This document shows, piece by piece, positions 16,455 through 25,440 of a stretch of 64,000 nucleotides of DNA. Below the pieces are notes generated by a model, which was not told the origin of the DNA, made no database searches, and saw only the letters and a list, made by a program, of their open reading frames with translations. This DNA comes from CAWIJJ01 sp963836425. GTDB lineage: Bacteria; Acidobacteriota; Terriglobia; Bryobacterales; Bryobacteraceae. The position numbers and the translations under genes are program-made. Location: the NCBI GenBank assembly GCA_963836425.1, contig CAWIJJ010000016.1, positions 620,001 to 684,000 on the forward strand, in the 5' to 3' direction. Within the stretch, counting starts at the first letter, position 1. Each line of letters begins with the position of its first letter.

Positions 16455-16988
16455 ATGAAGGTTGTCCTCCTGGCGTTATCATTCACCGGCTGCTCGTTGG
16501 CGGAAGGTTTTTCGTACCTGCCCGAGCCCCCGGCGGTCCACCGGCCGTCTCCTGCGTCGGAGCCCCTGCTCGCGCCTATGATGCGTGATGCCGAGACTCA
16601 CGAGTTGATCCGCGCCGCCGCCGAGAAACACCAGGTGCCCGCTGACTTCGTCCGCAGCATCGTTGCCGCCGAATCCAATTTCGACGTGAATGCCGTCTCC
16701 CCCAGCGGGGCTGTCGGGCTCATGCAACTGATGCCATCCACCGCCCAGCAGTTTGGCGCCGATCCACGAGTTCCGGCCCAGAACATCGATGCCGGTACCA
16801 GGTACCTGAAGACGTTGATGGAACGGTACCAGGGGTACAAAAACTGGCTTTCGCGGGTCATTGCAGCCTACAATGCCGGTCCAGGTGCGGTAGATCGCTA
16901 CAAAGGAGTACCCCCGTTCGCCGAAACCCGGGGCTTCGTGGCCAAAGTGATGGGACTTCTCAAGCAGTTTCAACGAGAAAAGCGTTGA
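16455..16988 (+). CDS. Lytic transglycosylase, SLT domain
   Basis: 177 residues with an N-terminal hydrophobic segment (1-18). TGCS at 11-14 could be a lipobox, but the hydrophobic core before it is short. The SLT domain occupies about 50-170. The catalytic Glu is E73 in VAAESNFD, followed by SGAVGLMQLMPSTA and the VIAAYNAGPGAV motif. It cleaves the MurNAc-GlcNAc bond of peptidoglycan with anhydro-ring formation. The chain is short, a single-domain type. No SD site is obvious before the ATG. Confidence 0.9.
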   Translation: MKVVLLALSFTGCSLAEGFSYLPEPPAVHRPSPASEPLLAPMMRDAETHELIRAAAEKHQVPADFVRSIVAAESNFDVNAVSPSGAVGLMQLMPSTAQQFGADPRVPAQNIDAGTRYLKTLMERYQGYKNWLSRVIAAYNAGPGAVDRYKGVPPFAETRGFVAKVMGLLKQFQREKR

Positions 16989-17055
16989 AGGTTCTATTAG
17001 GGGGGCTTACTCCCACCCCCTTGGCCGGATTTCCGGTTCATGTTGAAATCTAGCC

Positions 17056-17253
17056 ATGAACATTGACGCCCTTCTCCTCACGATTCTGGCGCTTGCCGAT
17101 CTCGGTTTTCTCGTCTATCTCCGTCACCGCCGTTCGCGATTCTCTCAGTCGAGACGGGTGTCCCGCAGCCTGAAGTTCGCCGTCCAGCGCGAGCTCAACG
17201 GCGTCCGGCAAATGGAACCTCGCCGCACGCTCGTTCTCCGCCGCGCCAGCTGA
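17056..17253 (+). CDS. Small single-pass membrane protein
   Basis: 65 residues: one hydrophobic helix (about 4-23) followed by a strongly basic cytoplasmic tail with many Arg residues. I recognise no family. It stands alone between convergent and co-directional neighbours, and coding potential is supported only by the clean N-terminal helix and the stop just before the rubrerythrin-like gene. Confidence 0.4.
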   Translation: MNIDALLLTILALADLGFLVYLRHRRSRFSQSRRVSRSLKFAVQRELNGVRQMEPRRTLVLRRAS

Positions 17254-17256
17254 CGG

Positions 17257-17883
17257 TCAGCCGAGCTGTTCCAGCTCGCCCTCGAGCAAGGCCACGTGCT
17301 CGTCTTCTTCCGCCGCCAGTTCCGCGCAAAGGTCCTGTTCCAGCCCCGCCGGCAGCTCGCGGGCAAGTTTTCGGAAATGGTCGCGGGTTCGCCTCTCCAT
17401 TTCGAGCGCAGCCCGGTACAGTCCCGTCACGCCGGCAGCGTCTCCCACGTTGATTCCGCGGAACAGCCAGTTCGCCAGCAGCGTGTCTTCGTTCGACGAA
17501 AGCTCAACGACTTCCCGGTCAAGGTGCGCGTGATACTTCTCCTCGAGCTCGTGCAGGTGGTCGAGTTCTGCCTCGAACAGCCGCTCGAGCACCGCCCGCT
17601 GCTCCGGAGAGCTCGCCCGGTCCCTGGCCAGCTTATAGAAATGAAACGAGTTGAGCTCAAACTGCACAGCGTCTCGAATGGCCTCGAACCGCATCGAATC
17701 ACCCAGCTCGCGGTTCGGGACAACCTCCAGGTCGCCCCCGCAAAGGAAGCATTTCCCGTAGGGAATGGCAAACCCGGAGGTCAGCTTGAAGCAGCTCTTG
17801 CAGCGCCACGAATAGCGCACCTGCGCGCAGCAGATCTCGTCTTCTTCGATCACTCTCCGGCACTTTGGACACGATGACGGCAT
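17257..17883 (-). CDS. Rubrerythrin-like ferritin-fold protein with N-terminal zinc ribbons
   Basis: 208 residues. Cys pairs C5/C8, C28/C31 and C45/C48 form an N-terminal zinc-ribbon or rubredoxin-like part. From about 60 onward there is a four-helix ferritin-like domain with Glu/His metal ligands in AVQFELNSFHFYK, LFEAELDHLHELEEKYH and ELAAEEDEHVALLEGE. Rubrerythrins reduce peroxide using electrons from a flavoprotein. The ATG is 1 nt after the stop of the Nfn-like gene, so the two are translationally coupled, and that protein is a plausible electron donor. In true rubrerythrins the rubredoxin domain is C-terminal; here the order is reversed. Confidence 0.8.
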   Translation of the reverse strand: MPSSCPKCRRVIEEDEICCAQVRYSWRCKSCFKLTSGFAIPYGKCFLCGGDLEVVPNRELGDSMRFEAIRDAVQFELNSFHFYKLARDRASSPEQRAVLERLFEAELDHLHELEEKYHAHLDREVVELSSNEDTLLANWLFRGINVGDAAGVTGLYRAALEMERRTRDHFRKLARELPAGLEQDLCAELAAEEDEHVALLEGELEQLG

Positions 17884-17884
17884 C

Positions 17885-20254
17885 TTAGACGCTCCTCGCT
17901 TCGGCCAGTTCCGCCGGCGGTGTGGCCAGGCCCATGTATTCCAACATTCCCTTCGCGGCCCGCCGGCCCGCACCCATGGCCAGAATCACCGTGGCCGCGC
18001 CCGTGACGATATCGCCGCCCGCGAACAGGCCCGGAATGGACGTCATGCCCGTGCCCTCGTCCACCTCGATGTAGCCCCACTTGTTGACCTTCAGTCCCGG
18101 CGTGGTCTGCGCGATGATCGGGTTCGCCGTCGTTCCCAGCGCGTAGATCACCGTGTCTACGTCGATCAGAAATTCCGAACCCTCCACTGCCACCGGCCTG
18201 CGCCTGCCGGAGGCGTCCGGCTCGCCCAGTTCCATCCGCTGGCACCGCATACCGGTTACCCACCCCGACGAGTTGCCGACAATCTCCACCGGGAGGGTCA
18301 ACCACAGAAATTCGATCCCTTCTTCGATTGCGTGTTCCAGCTCTTCCAGCCGCGCCGGCGACTCCCGCCGCGACCGCCGGTAAACCACCGTGACCTGCTC
18401 GGCCCCCATGCGCTTCGCCACCCGGCACGAATCCATCGCCGTATTGCCGGCGCCTACCACCGCGACCCGCTTGCCCATTCCCACCGGCGTGTCGTAGATC
18501 GGCTGCCGGTGGCCGCGCATCAGGTTCACCCGCGTCAGGAACTCATTGGCGGAAAAGACCCCGTTCAACGCTTCGCCCGGTATTCCGGCAAACTTGGGCG
18601 ACCCGGCGCCCGTTCCAACGAAGGCCGCGTCGTACCCCATATCCGTCAGCAGTTGCGGGATCGTGAACAGCTTGCCGATGATCGTGTCCAGCCGGATCTC
18701 CACCCCCATCTTCTGCATGTTCTCGATCTCGGCGTCGATGATCATGTCCGGCAGCCGGAACTCCGGAATGCCGTATTTCAGCACTCCGCCGGCCACGTGC
18801 AGCGCTTCGAAGATCGTCACCTTCACGCCATTGCGCGCCAGGTCGCCCGCGCAGGCCAGGCCCGACGGTCCGGATCCGATAATTGCCGCCTTCTTGGCCA
18901 CGGAGGCCGCCGCCGGAGCTTCGTCCCAACCGCGCCCCAGCGCGCAATCCGCCACGAACCGTTCCAACCGGCCGATCGCCACCGGCTTGTACTTGGCCCC
19001 CACCACGCAGGTGGCTTCGCATTGGGATTCCTGCGGGCACACCCGCCCGCATACCGCCGGCAGCGTGTTCGCTTCCTTCAGAATCTGGTACGACCGCTTG
19101 ATATCCCGCAGTTGCAGCGCCGCGATAAAGCCAGGGATGTCGATGCCCACCGGACATCCCGGCACGCACCGCGGTTTCTTGCAGCGCAGACACCGCTCCG
19201 CTTCCACCAGCGCGCCTTCCAGCTCCAGGCCCAGCGCTACTTCCTGGAAATTGTGGATCCGCTCCTCCGCCGGCTGGTGGGGCATCGGCGTCCGCTCCGG
19301 CGGGATGGTCTTGATATTCTTCGGCACCCGCGGTCCCGGGGGCGCTTCCAGGGGCTCCGGGAGTTCGCAGGTGGATGCTACCCGTCCGTTCTGCTCCGCA
19401 CGCGCGGCCAATGACGCCAGTTTGGCCGATTCGCTGCGGAAGCGCTCCATTGCCGCCTTTTCTTCCCGCTCGAACCGCTTCTGCCGCAGCGACAGCTCGT
19501 CGAAGTTCACCAGGTGGCCGTCGAAGTCCGCGCCGTCCACACACGCGAATTTCATCTTCCCGCCCACCGTCACCCGGCACGACCCGCACATTCCCGTGCC
19601 GTCCACCATGATCGAGTTCAGGCTCACCACGGTCGGAATGCCGAATGGCCGGGTTACTTCCGAGCAGGCTTTCATCATCGGAATCGGCCCGATCGCCACC
19701 ACTTCGCGCACGTCTTTTTCGCGGTTCAGCACGTCCGCCAGCGCGTGAGTGACGAAACCGCGCCGCCCGTAACTGCCGTCGTCCGTGGTGACGATCAGCT
19801 CGTCGCTGTAGTTGCGAAACTGGTCCTCCCAGAACACCAGGTCCCGGTTCCGGAACCCGACAATCGAGATGGTGCGATTGCCCTGCTGCTTATAGGCGCG
19901 AAGCTGGGGATACACCGGGGCCACGCCCAGCCCGCCCCCTACCATCACGACGGTTCCGTCCAGCTTGCGGATGTGGCTCGGCAGCCCCAGCGGACCGATG
20001 AAGTCCAGCAGGCGGTCGCCTTCCCGCAGCTCCAACATTTCAAAGGTGGTTTTGCCGACCGCCTGAATCACCACCGTGACCGTGCCGCGCCCGGCGTCGA
20101 AGTCCGCCACCGTCAGCGGTATCCGCTCTCCGTGCTCGTCGATCCGGGCCATGACGAAATGTCCCGGCTCCGCCGCGCGCGCCACATCCGGCGCCTGCAC
20201 TTCCCAAAGAAACGTCGTCGGACCAAACTGGACTCTGCGAGTGATGAGAAACAC
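17885..20254 (-). CDS. Fused NfnA-NfnB-like flavoprotein (FNR-type reductase + GltD-type glutamate synthase small subunit)
   Basis: 789 residues from a GTG at 20254 preceded by AGGGGG. Residues 1-255 are a ferredoxin-NADP-reductase/dihydroorotate-dehydrogenase-B-like module. It carries VGGGLGVAPVYPQ for NAD(P) and a Cys set around GTGMCGSCRVTVGG and KMKFACVDG for [2Fe-2S]. A charged linker follows. From about 325 there is a GltD/NfnB module with Cys clusters CLRCKKPRCVPGCP and CGRVCPQESQCEATC for [4Fe-4S], an FAD fold (IIGSGPSGLACAGDLA) and an NADPH fold (VVGAGNTAMDSCR). Separate NfnA and NfnB subunits bifurcate electrons between NADH, NADPH and ferredoxin. Fusion on one chain suggests the same or a related NADPH:acceptor role. 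A rubrerythrin-like gene follows. Confidence 0.85.
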   Translation of the reverse strand: MFLITRRVQFGPTTFLWEVQAPDVARAAEPGHFVMARIDEHGERIPLTVADFDAGRGTVTVVIQAVGKTTFEMLELREGDRLLDFIGPLGLPSHIRKLDGTVVMVGGGLGVAPVYPQLRAYKQQGNRTISIVGFRNRDLVFWEDQFRNYSDELIVTTDDGSYGRRGFVTHALADVLNREKDVREVVAIGPIPMMKACSEVTRPFGIPTVVSLNSIMVDGTGMCGSCRVTVGGKMKFACVDGADFDGHLVNFDELSLRQKRFEREEKAAMERFRSESAKLASLAARAEQNGRVASTCELPEPLEAPPGPRVPKNIKTIPPERTPMPHQPAEERIHNFQEVALGLELEGALVEAERCLRCKKPRCVPGCPVGIDIPGFIAALQLRDIKRSYQILKEANTLPAVCGRVCPQESQCEATCVVGAKYKPVAIGRLERFVADCALGRGWDEAPAAASVAKKAAIIGSGPSGLACAGDLARNGVKVTIFEALHVAGGVLKYGIPEFRLPDMIIDAEIENMQKMGVEIRLDTIIGKLFTIPQLLTDMGYDAAFVGTGAGSPKFAGIPGEALNGVFSANEFLTRVNLMRGHRQPIYDTPVGMGKRVAVVGAGNTAMDSCRVAKRMGAEQVTVVYRRSRRESPARLEELEHAIEEGIEFLWLTLPVEIVGNSSGWVTGMRCQRMELGEPDASGRRRPVAVEGSEFLIDVDTVIYALGTTANPIIAQTTPGLKVNKWGYIEVDEGTGMTSIPGLFAGGDIVTGAATVILAMGAGRRAAKGMLEYMGLATPPAELAEARSV

Positions 20255-20261
20255 CACACCC

Positions 20262-20300
20262 CCTAAAAGTCGATGGTACCAGATTTTCGGACCTTTTAGG
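20262..20300 (-). promoter_or_regulatory. Leader hairpin next to the ribosome site of the Nfn-like gene
   Basis: CCTAAAAG (20262-20269) is the inverted complement of CTTTTAGG (20293-20300), with a 23-nt loop. In the mRNA the 3' arm ends in UUUUAGG and runs directly into the GGGG of the SD, so the stem would hide part of the ribosome site. It could be a translational switch; no T-run supports a terminator. Confidence 0.35.
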
Positions 20301-20319
20301 CCGGAACGCCGCCCCGTTT

Positions 20320-21471
20320 TCAGATCCGCCGCACCAGCACCTGCTTGTAGTCGGTCCAGCGTCCGGCATCGTGCGCCTGAAGCCCTATCGGACCGGCCTC
20401 CAGATTGTCCAGCCCGTCGTATTCCATCACCGTTTCCCCGTTGATTCGCACCAGGCAGCTCGCGTCCTTTACGCGCATCTGGAGCAGCCACCATTCCCCC
20501 GCCGCGATCCGCGGGTAAATGGCCCGCTTCACCGAATACAGCGACCCGGTCGGATAGTGCGCCCCTTCCACGTCGTGTAGCTGGATCTCGTACCGCCTTC
20601 CCGTCGATCCCTGCCCGTTGGCGCGAAACAAAACCCCGCCATTGTGGTGCCAGGTGTGCCGCACATACATCTGCAATTCGAAATCGCGGTAAGGCTCGCT
20701 GGTCGCGAACTCCCCCGAGCCGTCGCCGTGAAGCACACCTCCGAGCGCCTGAAAGACCGGCTTGCCGCTGAGTATGCGCCACTTCGCGATATCTTCCGGT
20801 GCCGTGTACAGGCTTGTCCAACTTACTTTCGAAGCCAGCTCCCGCACTCTCAAATTACGAAACCGGATCGGATACGAGAGCGATTCCAGGCCCAGATAGC
20901 CGCTGCGCAGCCGGTGCCGCAACTCGGGCATGATCTCCAAGTCGAGCTCCTGCACCAGCTCGCCGTTGGTCCAGACGCGCAGCCGCGGCCAGTCCATCAA
21001 AATCCGGAACGTATTCCACTCCCCGTTGTTCTTCACGTTCACCTTGAGAGGCGGCACCAGCGGGAATACCGAACCCATCGACTCCGGCGCGGGCTTCGCG
21101 TCCCGTTCGTGGAAAATGTTGATCTTCATCCCGCACCACATGTTCCGTCCGTGCTCGGGCGCATGCAGATAGATGCCCGAGTTCGTCCAGCCTTTGACGA
21201 AGAATTCGCCGCGGAAGTCGAAGTTCTCATACTGTTTCGCCGACCGCAGCCACGCCGGATATCCCGCGCTTTCATGCACCACTATGTCGCCGGAATTCAC
21301 GTAAAACGCCGTCTCCGGACCGTCCCGCACGGTCCATCCCTCGAGCGCCCTCCCGTCGAACAACGGGGCAAATCCCGCCTCATCATCCTGCGGAGCCGCG
21401 GCCAGCGCCGCCGCCCCCATTCCCGCTACAAATCCACGTCTCGTCAAGGGTGCCCGCCTTTCCGGTTTCAA
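20320..21471 (-). CDS. Tat-exported protein with two DUF1080 domains
   Basis: 383 residues. TRRGFVAGMGAAALAAA is a Tat-type signal. Two copies of the DUF1080 (3-keto-disaccharide hydrolase) jelly-roll fold follow, at about 35-210 and 215-383. Each has a lectin-like core, for example GEFFVKGWTNSGIYLHAP in the first and YVRHTWHHNGGVLFRA in the second. The family binds or hydrolyses glycans in the periplasm and is expanded in Solibacter-type bacteria. TTG is the start in either reading (21471 or 21447). The second is closer to a purine-rich site. Confidence 0.85.
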   Translation of the reverse strand: MKPERRAPLTRRGFVAGMGAAALAAAPQDDEAGFAPLFDGRALEGWTVRDGPETAFYVNSGDIVVHESAGYPAWLRSAKQYENFDFRGEFFVKGWTNSGIYLHAPEHGRNMWCGMKINIFHERDAKPAPESMGSVFPLVPPLKVNVKNNGEWNTFRILMDWPRLRVWTNGELVQELDLEIMPELRHRLRSGYLGLESLSYPIRFRNLRVRELASKVSWTSLYTAPEDIAKWRILSGKPVFQALGGVLHGDGSGEFATSEPYRDFELQMYVRHTWHHNGGVLFRANGQGSTGRRYEIQLHDVEGAHYPTGSLYSVKRAIYPRIAAGEWWLLQMRVKDASCLVRINGETVMEYDGLDNLEAGPIGLQAHDAGRWTDYKQVLVRRI

Positions 21472-21528
21472 CCCACTATCCTACGCCCGCGCTGCGGTGG
21501 TTCGCCGGTTGTGCCACCCGGATGTAAG

Positions 21529-23241
21529 ATGAGGTCAGTTCGCAACAATCTGCCAATGATCTGCACTCCGGATTCACTCGGCCGCATGCTGAGGACGAGC
21601 GTCCTCCTGTTCCTGACCGTCACCGTTGCGGCTGCCCAGATCCCGGGTGCGCCACCCGAGATCGCCACTCGCGAGTCGCCGGTAACCTTCAAAACCGGCA
21701 CCAGCCTGGTCTCTGTTCCCGTGGTCGTGCGGGACAGCCGGGGACGCGCCGTCGGCAATCTTGTCCGGGACGACTTCCAGCTTTTCGAAAATGGGAAACC
21801 GCAGCGGGTCTCGCGATTCTCTGTGGAACGCCTCGGCGCAATCTCCGACACCGGCCCTGCCGTAAAGAGTCAGCCCGTTATTCCCGATCACTTCCTGGCG
21901 TATCTGTTCGACGATCTCAACCTGCGGCCCAACCAGCTCATCTGGCTTCGCGACGCCGTCCTGGACCGCCTGTCCGCTTCCGCCAGCCCTTTCGAGCGCA
22001 CTGCCATCTACACTACTTCGGGCCGCAACACACTCGATTTCACCGCCGACCAGGACCGCCTTCGCCAGACACTGCTATCCCTGGCTCCCGGCGGCGCCCG
22101 CTCGGACTTTTCGTCCGGCTGCCCCCCGATGACGGCCTTCATGGCGGACCTGATCGTCAACCGGCAGGATACCCAGGCACTCGCTGTGGGCATCGCCGAT
22201 TACACGTCTTGCGCCGGCCCGGCCCCGGGCGGCGCCGAGAAGGTGGTTCTCAGCACCGCGCGCCAGGTCCTGGAACTCACCGCGGCCGACGCCGGCAGGG
22301 TCCTCGATGCGATGGGCTCGATTATCGGAAAGCTGGCAGCCATGCCCGGGCAGCGGTCGCTGCTGGTAGCCTCACCCGGTTTTCTGGTTTTCGATAACGC
22401 CGCCAGGGATAAGGAAGCCGCGGTAATCGATCGCGCACTTGCGGTCAACGTCATCGTGCACGCCTTCGATGCGCGAGGCCTGACCGCCCGCATTCCGGGA
22501 GGTGATGCGAGCAGCCGCATCGGGGCCGGTGAGCTTGCCCGTCTTAAGATCGACTACGAACGCAGGAGCGATCTGCAATCGGGCGCCGTGCTGGCCGACG
22601 TTGCCGGAGGGACAGGAGGACGCTTCTTCGAGAACACGAACGACGCTCGCGGCGCGCTGGCCCGTGTGGCGCCCCCGGAGTATCTTTACCTGCTCGGCTT
22701 CGACCCCGGGAACTTTGAACCCGACGGGAAATTCCGTGCCCTGAAGGTCACTCTCCGGAACCGGAAAGAATTGTCGGTGGAGGCCCGGCGGGGCTACTAC
22801 GCGCGCCGATATGAAGCGGATCCCGAGCAACACGACAGGCAGCAAATCGAGGAATCGATCTTCTCCCGTCAGGAAACCCGCGATTTGCCCGTAGACCTGC
22901 AAGTCCAGTTCTCGAAAACCGCCGAGAGCGAAGCGACCGTCACCGCACTCGCCAGAATCGACATCGCCGGCATTCCGTTCCGCAGGGAAGACAATCGCAA
23001 CCGCGACGATATCACCCTCGTCGTAGCCCTCTTCGACGGCAATGGAAACTACCTCTCCGGTGTACGCAAGATTCTCGAAATGCGTTTGCGCGACGAAACC
23101 CTCAGAACATTCGGACCGTCGGGATATTCGGTGCGGACGGACTTTCACGTCGGACCGGGATCCTACCTGGTGCGGCTGGTAGCCCTGGATTCGGAGGGGA
23201 AGCGGATGGCCGCTCGCAGTGGGGTCGTCGAAATCCAATGA
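21529..23241 (+). CDS. Secreted VWFA-domain protein (Acidobacteria type)
   Basis: 570 residues from the ATG at 21529. In-frame ATGs at 21556 and 21586 exist, and the last begins a clean signal peptide (MLRTSVLLFLTVTVAAAQ). After the signal comes a beta-rich module with VVVRDSRGRAVGNLVRDDFQLFENG, the hallmark of this family. A VWFA fold follows whose metal site is degenerate (LFDDLNL). The C-terminal third is beta-sandwich-like. The family is common in Acidobacteriota, is secreted or surface-linked, and its function is unknown. A paralogue follows after 15 bp. Confidence 0.8.
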   Translation: MRSVRNNLPMICTPDSLGRMLRTSVLLFLTVTVAAAQIPGAPPEIATRESPVTFKTGTSLVSVPVVVRDSRGRAVGNLVRDDFQLFENGKPQRVSRFSVERLGAISDTGPAVKSQPVIPDHFLAYLFDDLNLRPNQLIWLRDAVLDRLSASASPFERTAIYTTSGRNTLDFTADQDRLRQTLLSLAPGGARSDFSSGCPPMTAFMADLIVNRQDTQALAVGIADYTSCAGPAPGGAEKVVLSTARQVLELTAADAGRVLDAMGSIIGKLAAMPGQRSLLVASPGFLVFDNAARDKEAAVIDRALAVNVIVHAFDARGLTARIPGGDASSRIGAGELARLKIDYERRSDLQSGAVLADVAGGTGGRFFENTNDARGALARVAPPEYLYLLGFDPGNFEPDGKFRALKVTLRNRKELSVEARRGYYARRYEADPEQHDRQQIEESIFSRQETRDLPVDLQVQFSKTAESEATVTALARIDIAGIPFRREDNRNRDDITLVVALFDGNGNYLSGVRKILEMRLRDETLRTFGPSGYSVRTDFHVGPGSYLVRLVALDSEGKRMAARSGVVEIQ

Positions 23242-23256
23242 GGCCGGTCTGAGAAC

Positions 23257-25095
23257 ATGCGGCCCTGGAACCTGCTTGAACTGCTTCTCCTGGCCGGATT
23301 GATAGCCCGCGCGCAGCCGCCGAGGCCGGCGGTGATCCGCGCCGAAAGCCGGCTCGTGCTGGTGGACGCCGTCGTCACAGACAAACAGGGAAGGCCCATT
23401 CGCGATCTCCGCCCCGGCGATTTCCGGGTATGGGAGGACGGGCGCGAGCAGAAGATCGCCAGCGTGACGCTCGAAAGCCCCGTGAGGTCACCTTCCCGGC
23501 AACGAAACAGCTATGTGCTGTTATTCTTCGACGGCGCCAACAGCAATCCCGGCGCGATGGCACAGTTCCGCCGCGACGCTTCCCGCTTTGTGAGCGCCGG
23601 CGCAGGTCCCGGACGATACCTGGCCGTCGCCTCCTTCACCACCTCCTTGCGGGTCGCGCAGAACTTCACCGCCATGCCCGAACCTTTGACCCGTGCCATC
23701 GATTCCGTGCAGGCAATCGGCCTGCCGCCTCTGGCTCCCGGGGAACCAATGCGTCCGAACATACGCGCCGCCATTCCGGGCACCGATGAAAGGTACGCCC
23801 AGAGCGTCCTCTTCCCGTCGTTGCGCCACCTGATCGATTCGATGGCCGCCATTCGCGGGCGAAAGTCGCTGGTTCTGTTCACCACGGCATTTCCGCGGAC
23901 GCCGGATCTGGAAACCGAAATAGCGGCCACTGTCGCCACCTGCACCCGCGCCAATGTGATGGTGTACGTGATCGACAGCGGCAGCGCCCTCCGCAATATG
24001 GCGGAACAGACAGGTGGCCGTCTGCTGAATGCCGGAGGCGATCTCATCGCCGGACTGGATAGCGTTGTCGACGAACAGGAGGAGTATTACTCGCTCGGCT
24101 ACGTGCCCCCGGAAAGCGAGGAGGACGCCTGTCACGAGTTGATCGTCAAAGTGGCGCGCTCCGGAGCCCGGGTGCGCTCCCGCTCCGGCTATTGCACCGA
24201 ACAGCCGCCGGCCGGCGCCGGCGATCGCACAGGAGGGAAGGCCCTCGAGGAGCGCGCCGCCGGTCCATCGGCCGGAGACGACCATGACCGCCACCATGCA
24301 GTTGCCGTATTTCTACCGGGCGGCCAATCAGGCCCGCGTGATCGTCGCCATGGAAATCGCGCCCTTCCCGCTCCGCCTGCAAAAGGTGAAGGGAAAGCTG
24401 CATGCGGAGCTGAACGTGGTGGGTGCCGCCCGCTCCCGGGACGGCGCCGTGGCCGCACGCTTCAGCGACGTCGTCAATCTCGACTTCAAATCGGAGAAGG
24501 AGGCCGAGGCCTTCATGCGGCGGCCCTATCGATACGAAAACCAGTTCGACCTTGCCGCCGGCGAGTACACGTTCCTGATGGCCTTCGGCGCCGGCGAGCG
24601 GCAATTCGGAAAGGCGGAGATGCCGCTGGTGGTGGAACCATGGGATTCGAGCCGCCTCTCGCTGAGCGCCCTGGCTATTGCCGCCGGAACGCGACAGGTT
24701 CCCAACCTGGCATCGGAGCTTGATGACGCGTTGTTGCAGGACCGCCGTCCGCTGTTGGCCGGCTCCCTCGAAACCACTCCAGCCGCCAACAACCATTGCA
24801 GCCGTTCGTCGCCCTGCCAGGCGTACATGGAGGTTTACGTCCCCGTCGCCGAATCGAAAGGGCCGGCCCCCGTGCTTCAGGTCCGAATCCTGGACCGCCG
24901 ACAAGAGAGCAGAAACTCGATTCCGGGCTATTCAGCATCGCTCCCTACGTTCGCCCGGGGAGCGCGATGACGCCTGTGCCTCTCACCCTGCCGGTCGCCG
25001 GTCTGGCCGCGGGCTCCTATCTGGTCGAAGTTCGGGCCCGGCTCGCGCCGGGCTCGGCCCCGGCCGTCCGCGTCACGGAGTTGCAGGTGGACTGA
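23257..25095 (+). pseudogene. VWFA-domain protein, tandem paralogue, interrupted by two frameshifts
   Basis: Frame 1 runs from 23257 (signal peptide, then VVTDKQGRPIRDLRPGDFRVWEDG and a VWFA fold with FFDGANSN). It loses homology after AAGPSAG near 24275. Frame 2 continues with TTMTATMQLPYFYRAANQARV to about 24900. Frame 1 then resumes with TREQKLDSGLFSIAPYV and ends at 25095. The pieces join into one protein of about 610 residues, the usual length of the family. Two compensating single-base changes explain it. They may be sequence errors or true decay; the reading on either side is well conserved. Confidence 0.7.
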
Positions 25096-25402
25096 CCGGC
25101 CGCCCCTCCCGCAGGTACAAAAGCAGCGGCAGCGCCGCCGATACCCCCACGCTCAACAGCGCCAGAACGGGAATCCACCACCACCTGCCCACGCGCCGCC
25201 GCTCGTAAACCAGAAAAGCGATCACCGCCAGCGCCGAAACCATCACGTCCGCCGAGAAGAATTCGGTGACCGCGCTGGCATGCAGTTCATGCCGGAACAG
25301 CCCGATATCCAGGCCATGCTCGGCCAGCCACGGCCAGAAGTGCAGGTAGGGGACCAGGACGCCCAGCGCTGCCAGGATCAGGTAAACGGTCTTCGGCTTC
25401 AT
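25073..25402 (-). CDS. DUF2834-like small membrane protein
   Basis: 109 residues with three hydrophobic helices: 4-22, 46-68 and 74-94. LILAALGVLVPYLHFWPWL at the start and ADVMVSALAVIAFLVYE in the middle fit the DUF2834 pattern of small inner-membrane proteins of unknown role. It follows the KAS II gene on the same strand after 38 bp and may be the last gene of that operon. Its last 23 bp overlap the end of the convergent VWFA gene. Confidence 0.65.
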   Translation of the reverse strand: MKPKTVYLILAALGVLVPYLHFWPWLAEHGLDIGLFRHELHASAVTEFFSADVMVSALAVIAFLVYERRRVGRWWWIPVLALLSVGVSAALPLLLYLREGRPVSPPATP

Positions 25403-25440
25403 GCGGCTCAGTCTGACACGACTCGAGCGTCGCCGGAAGC

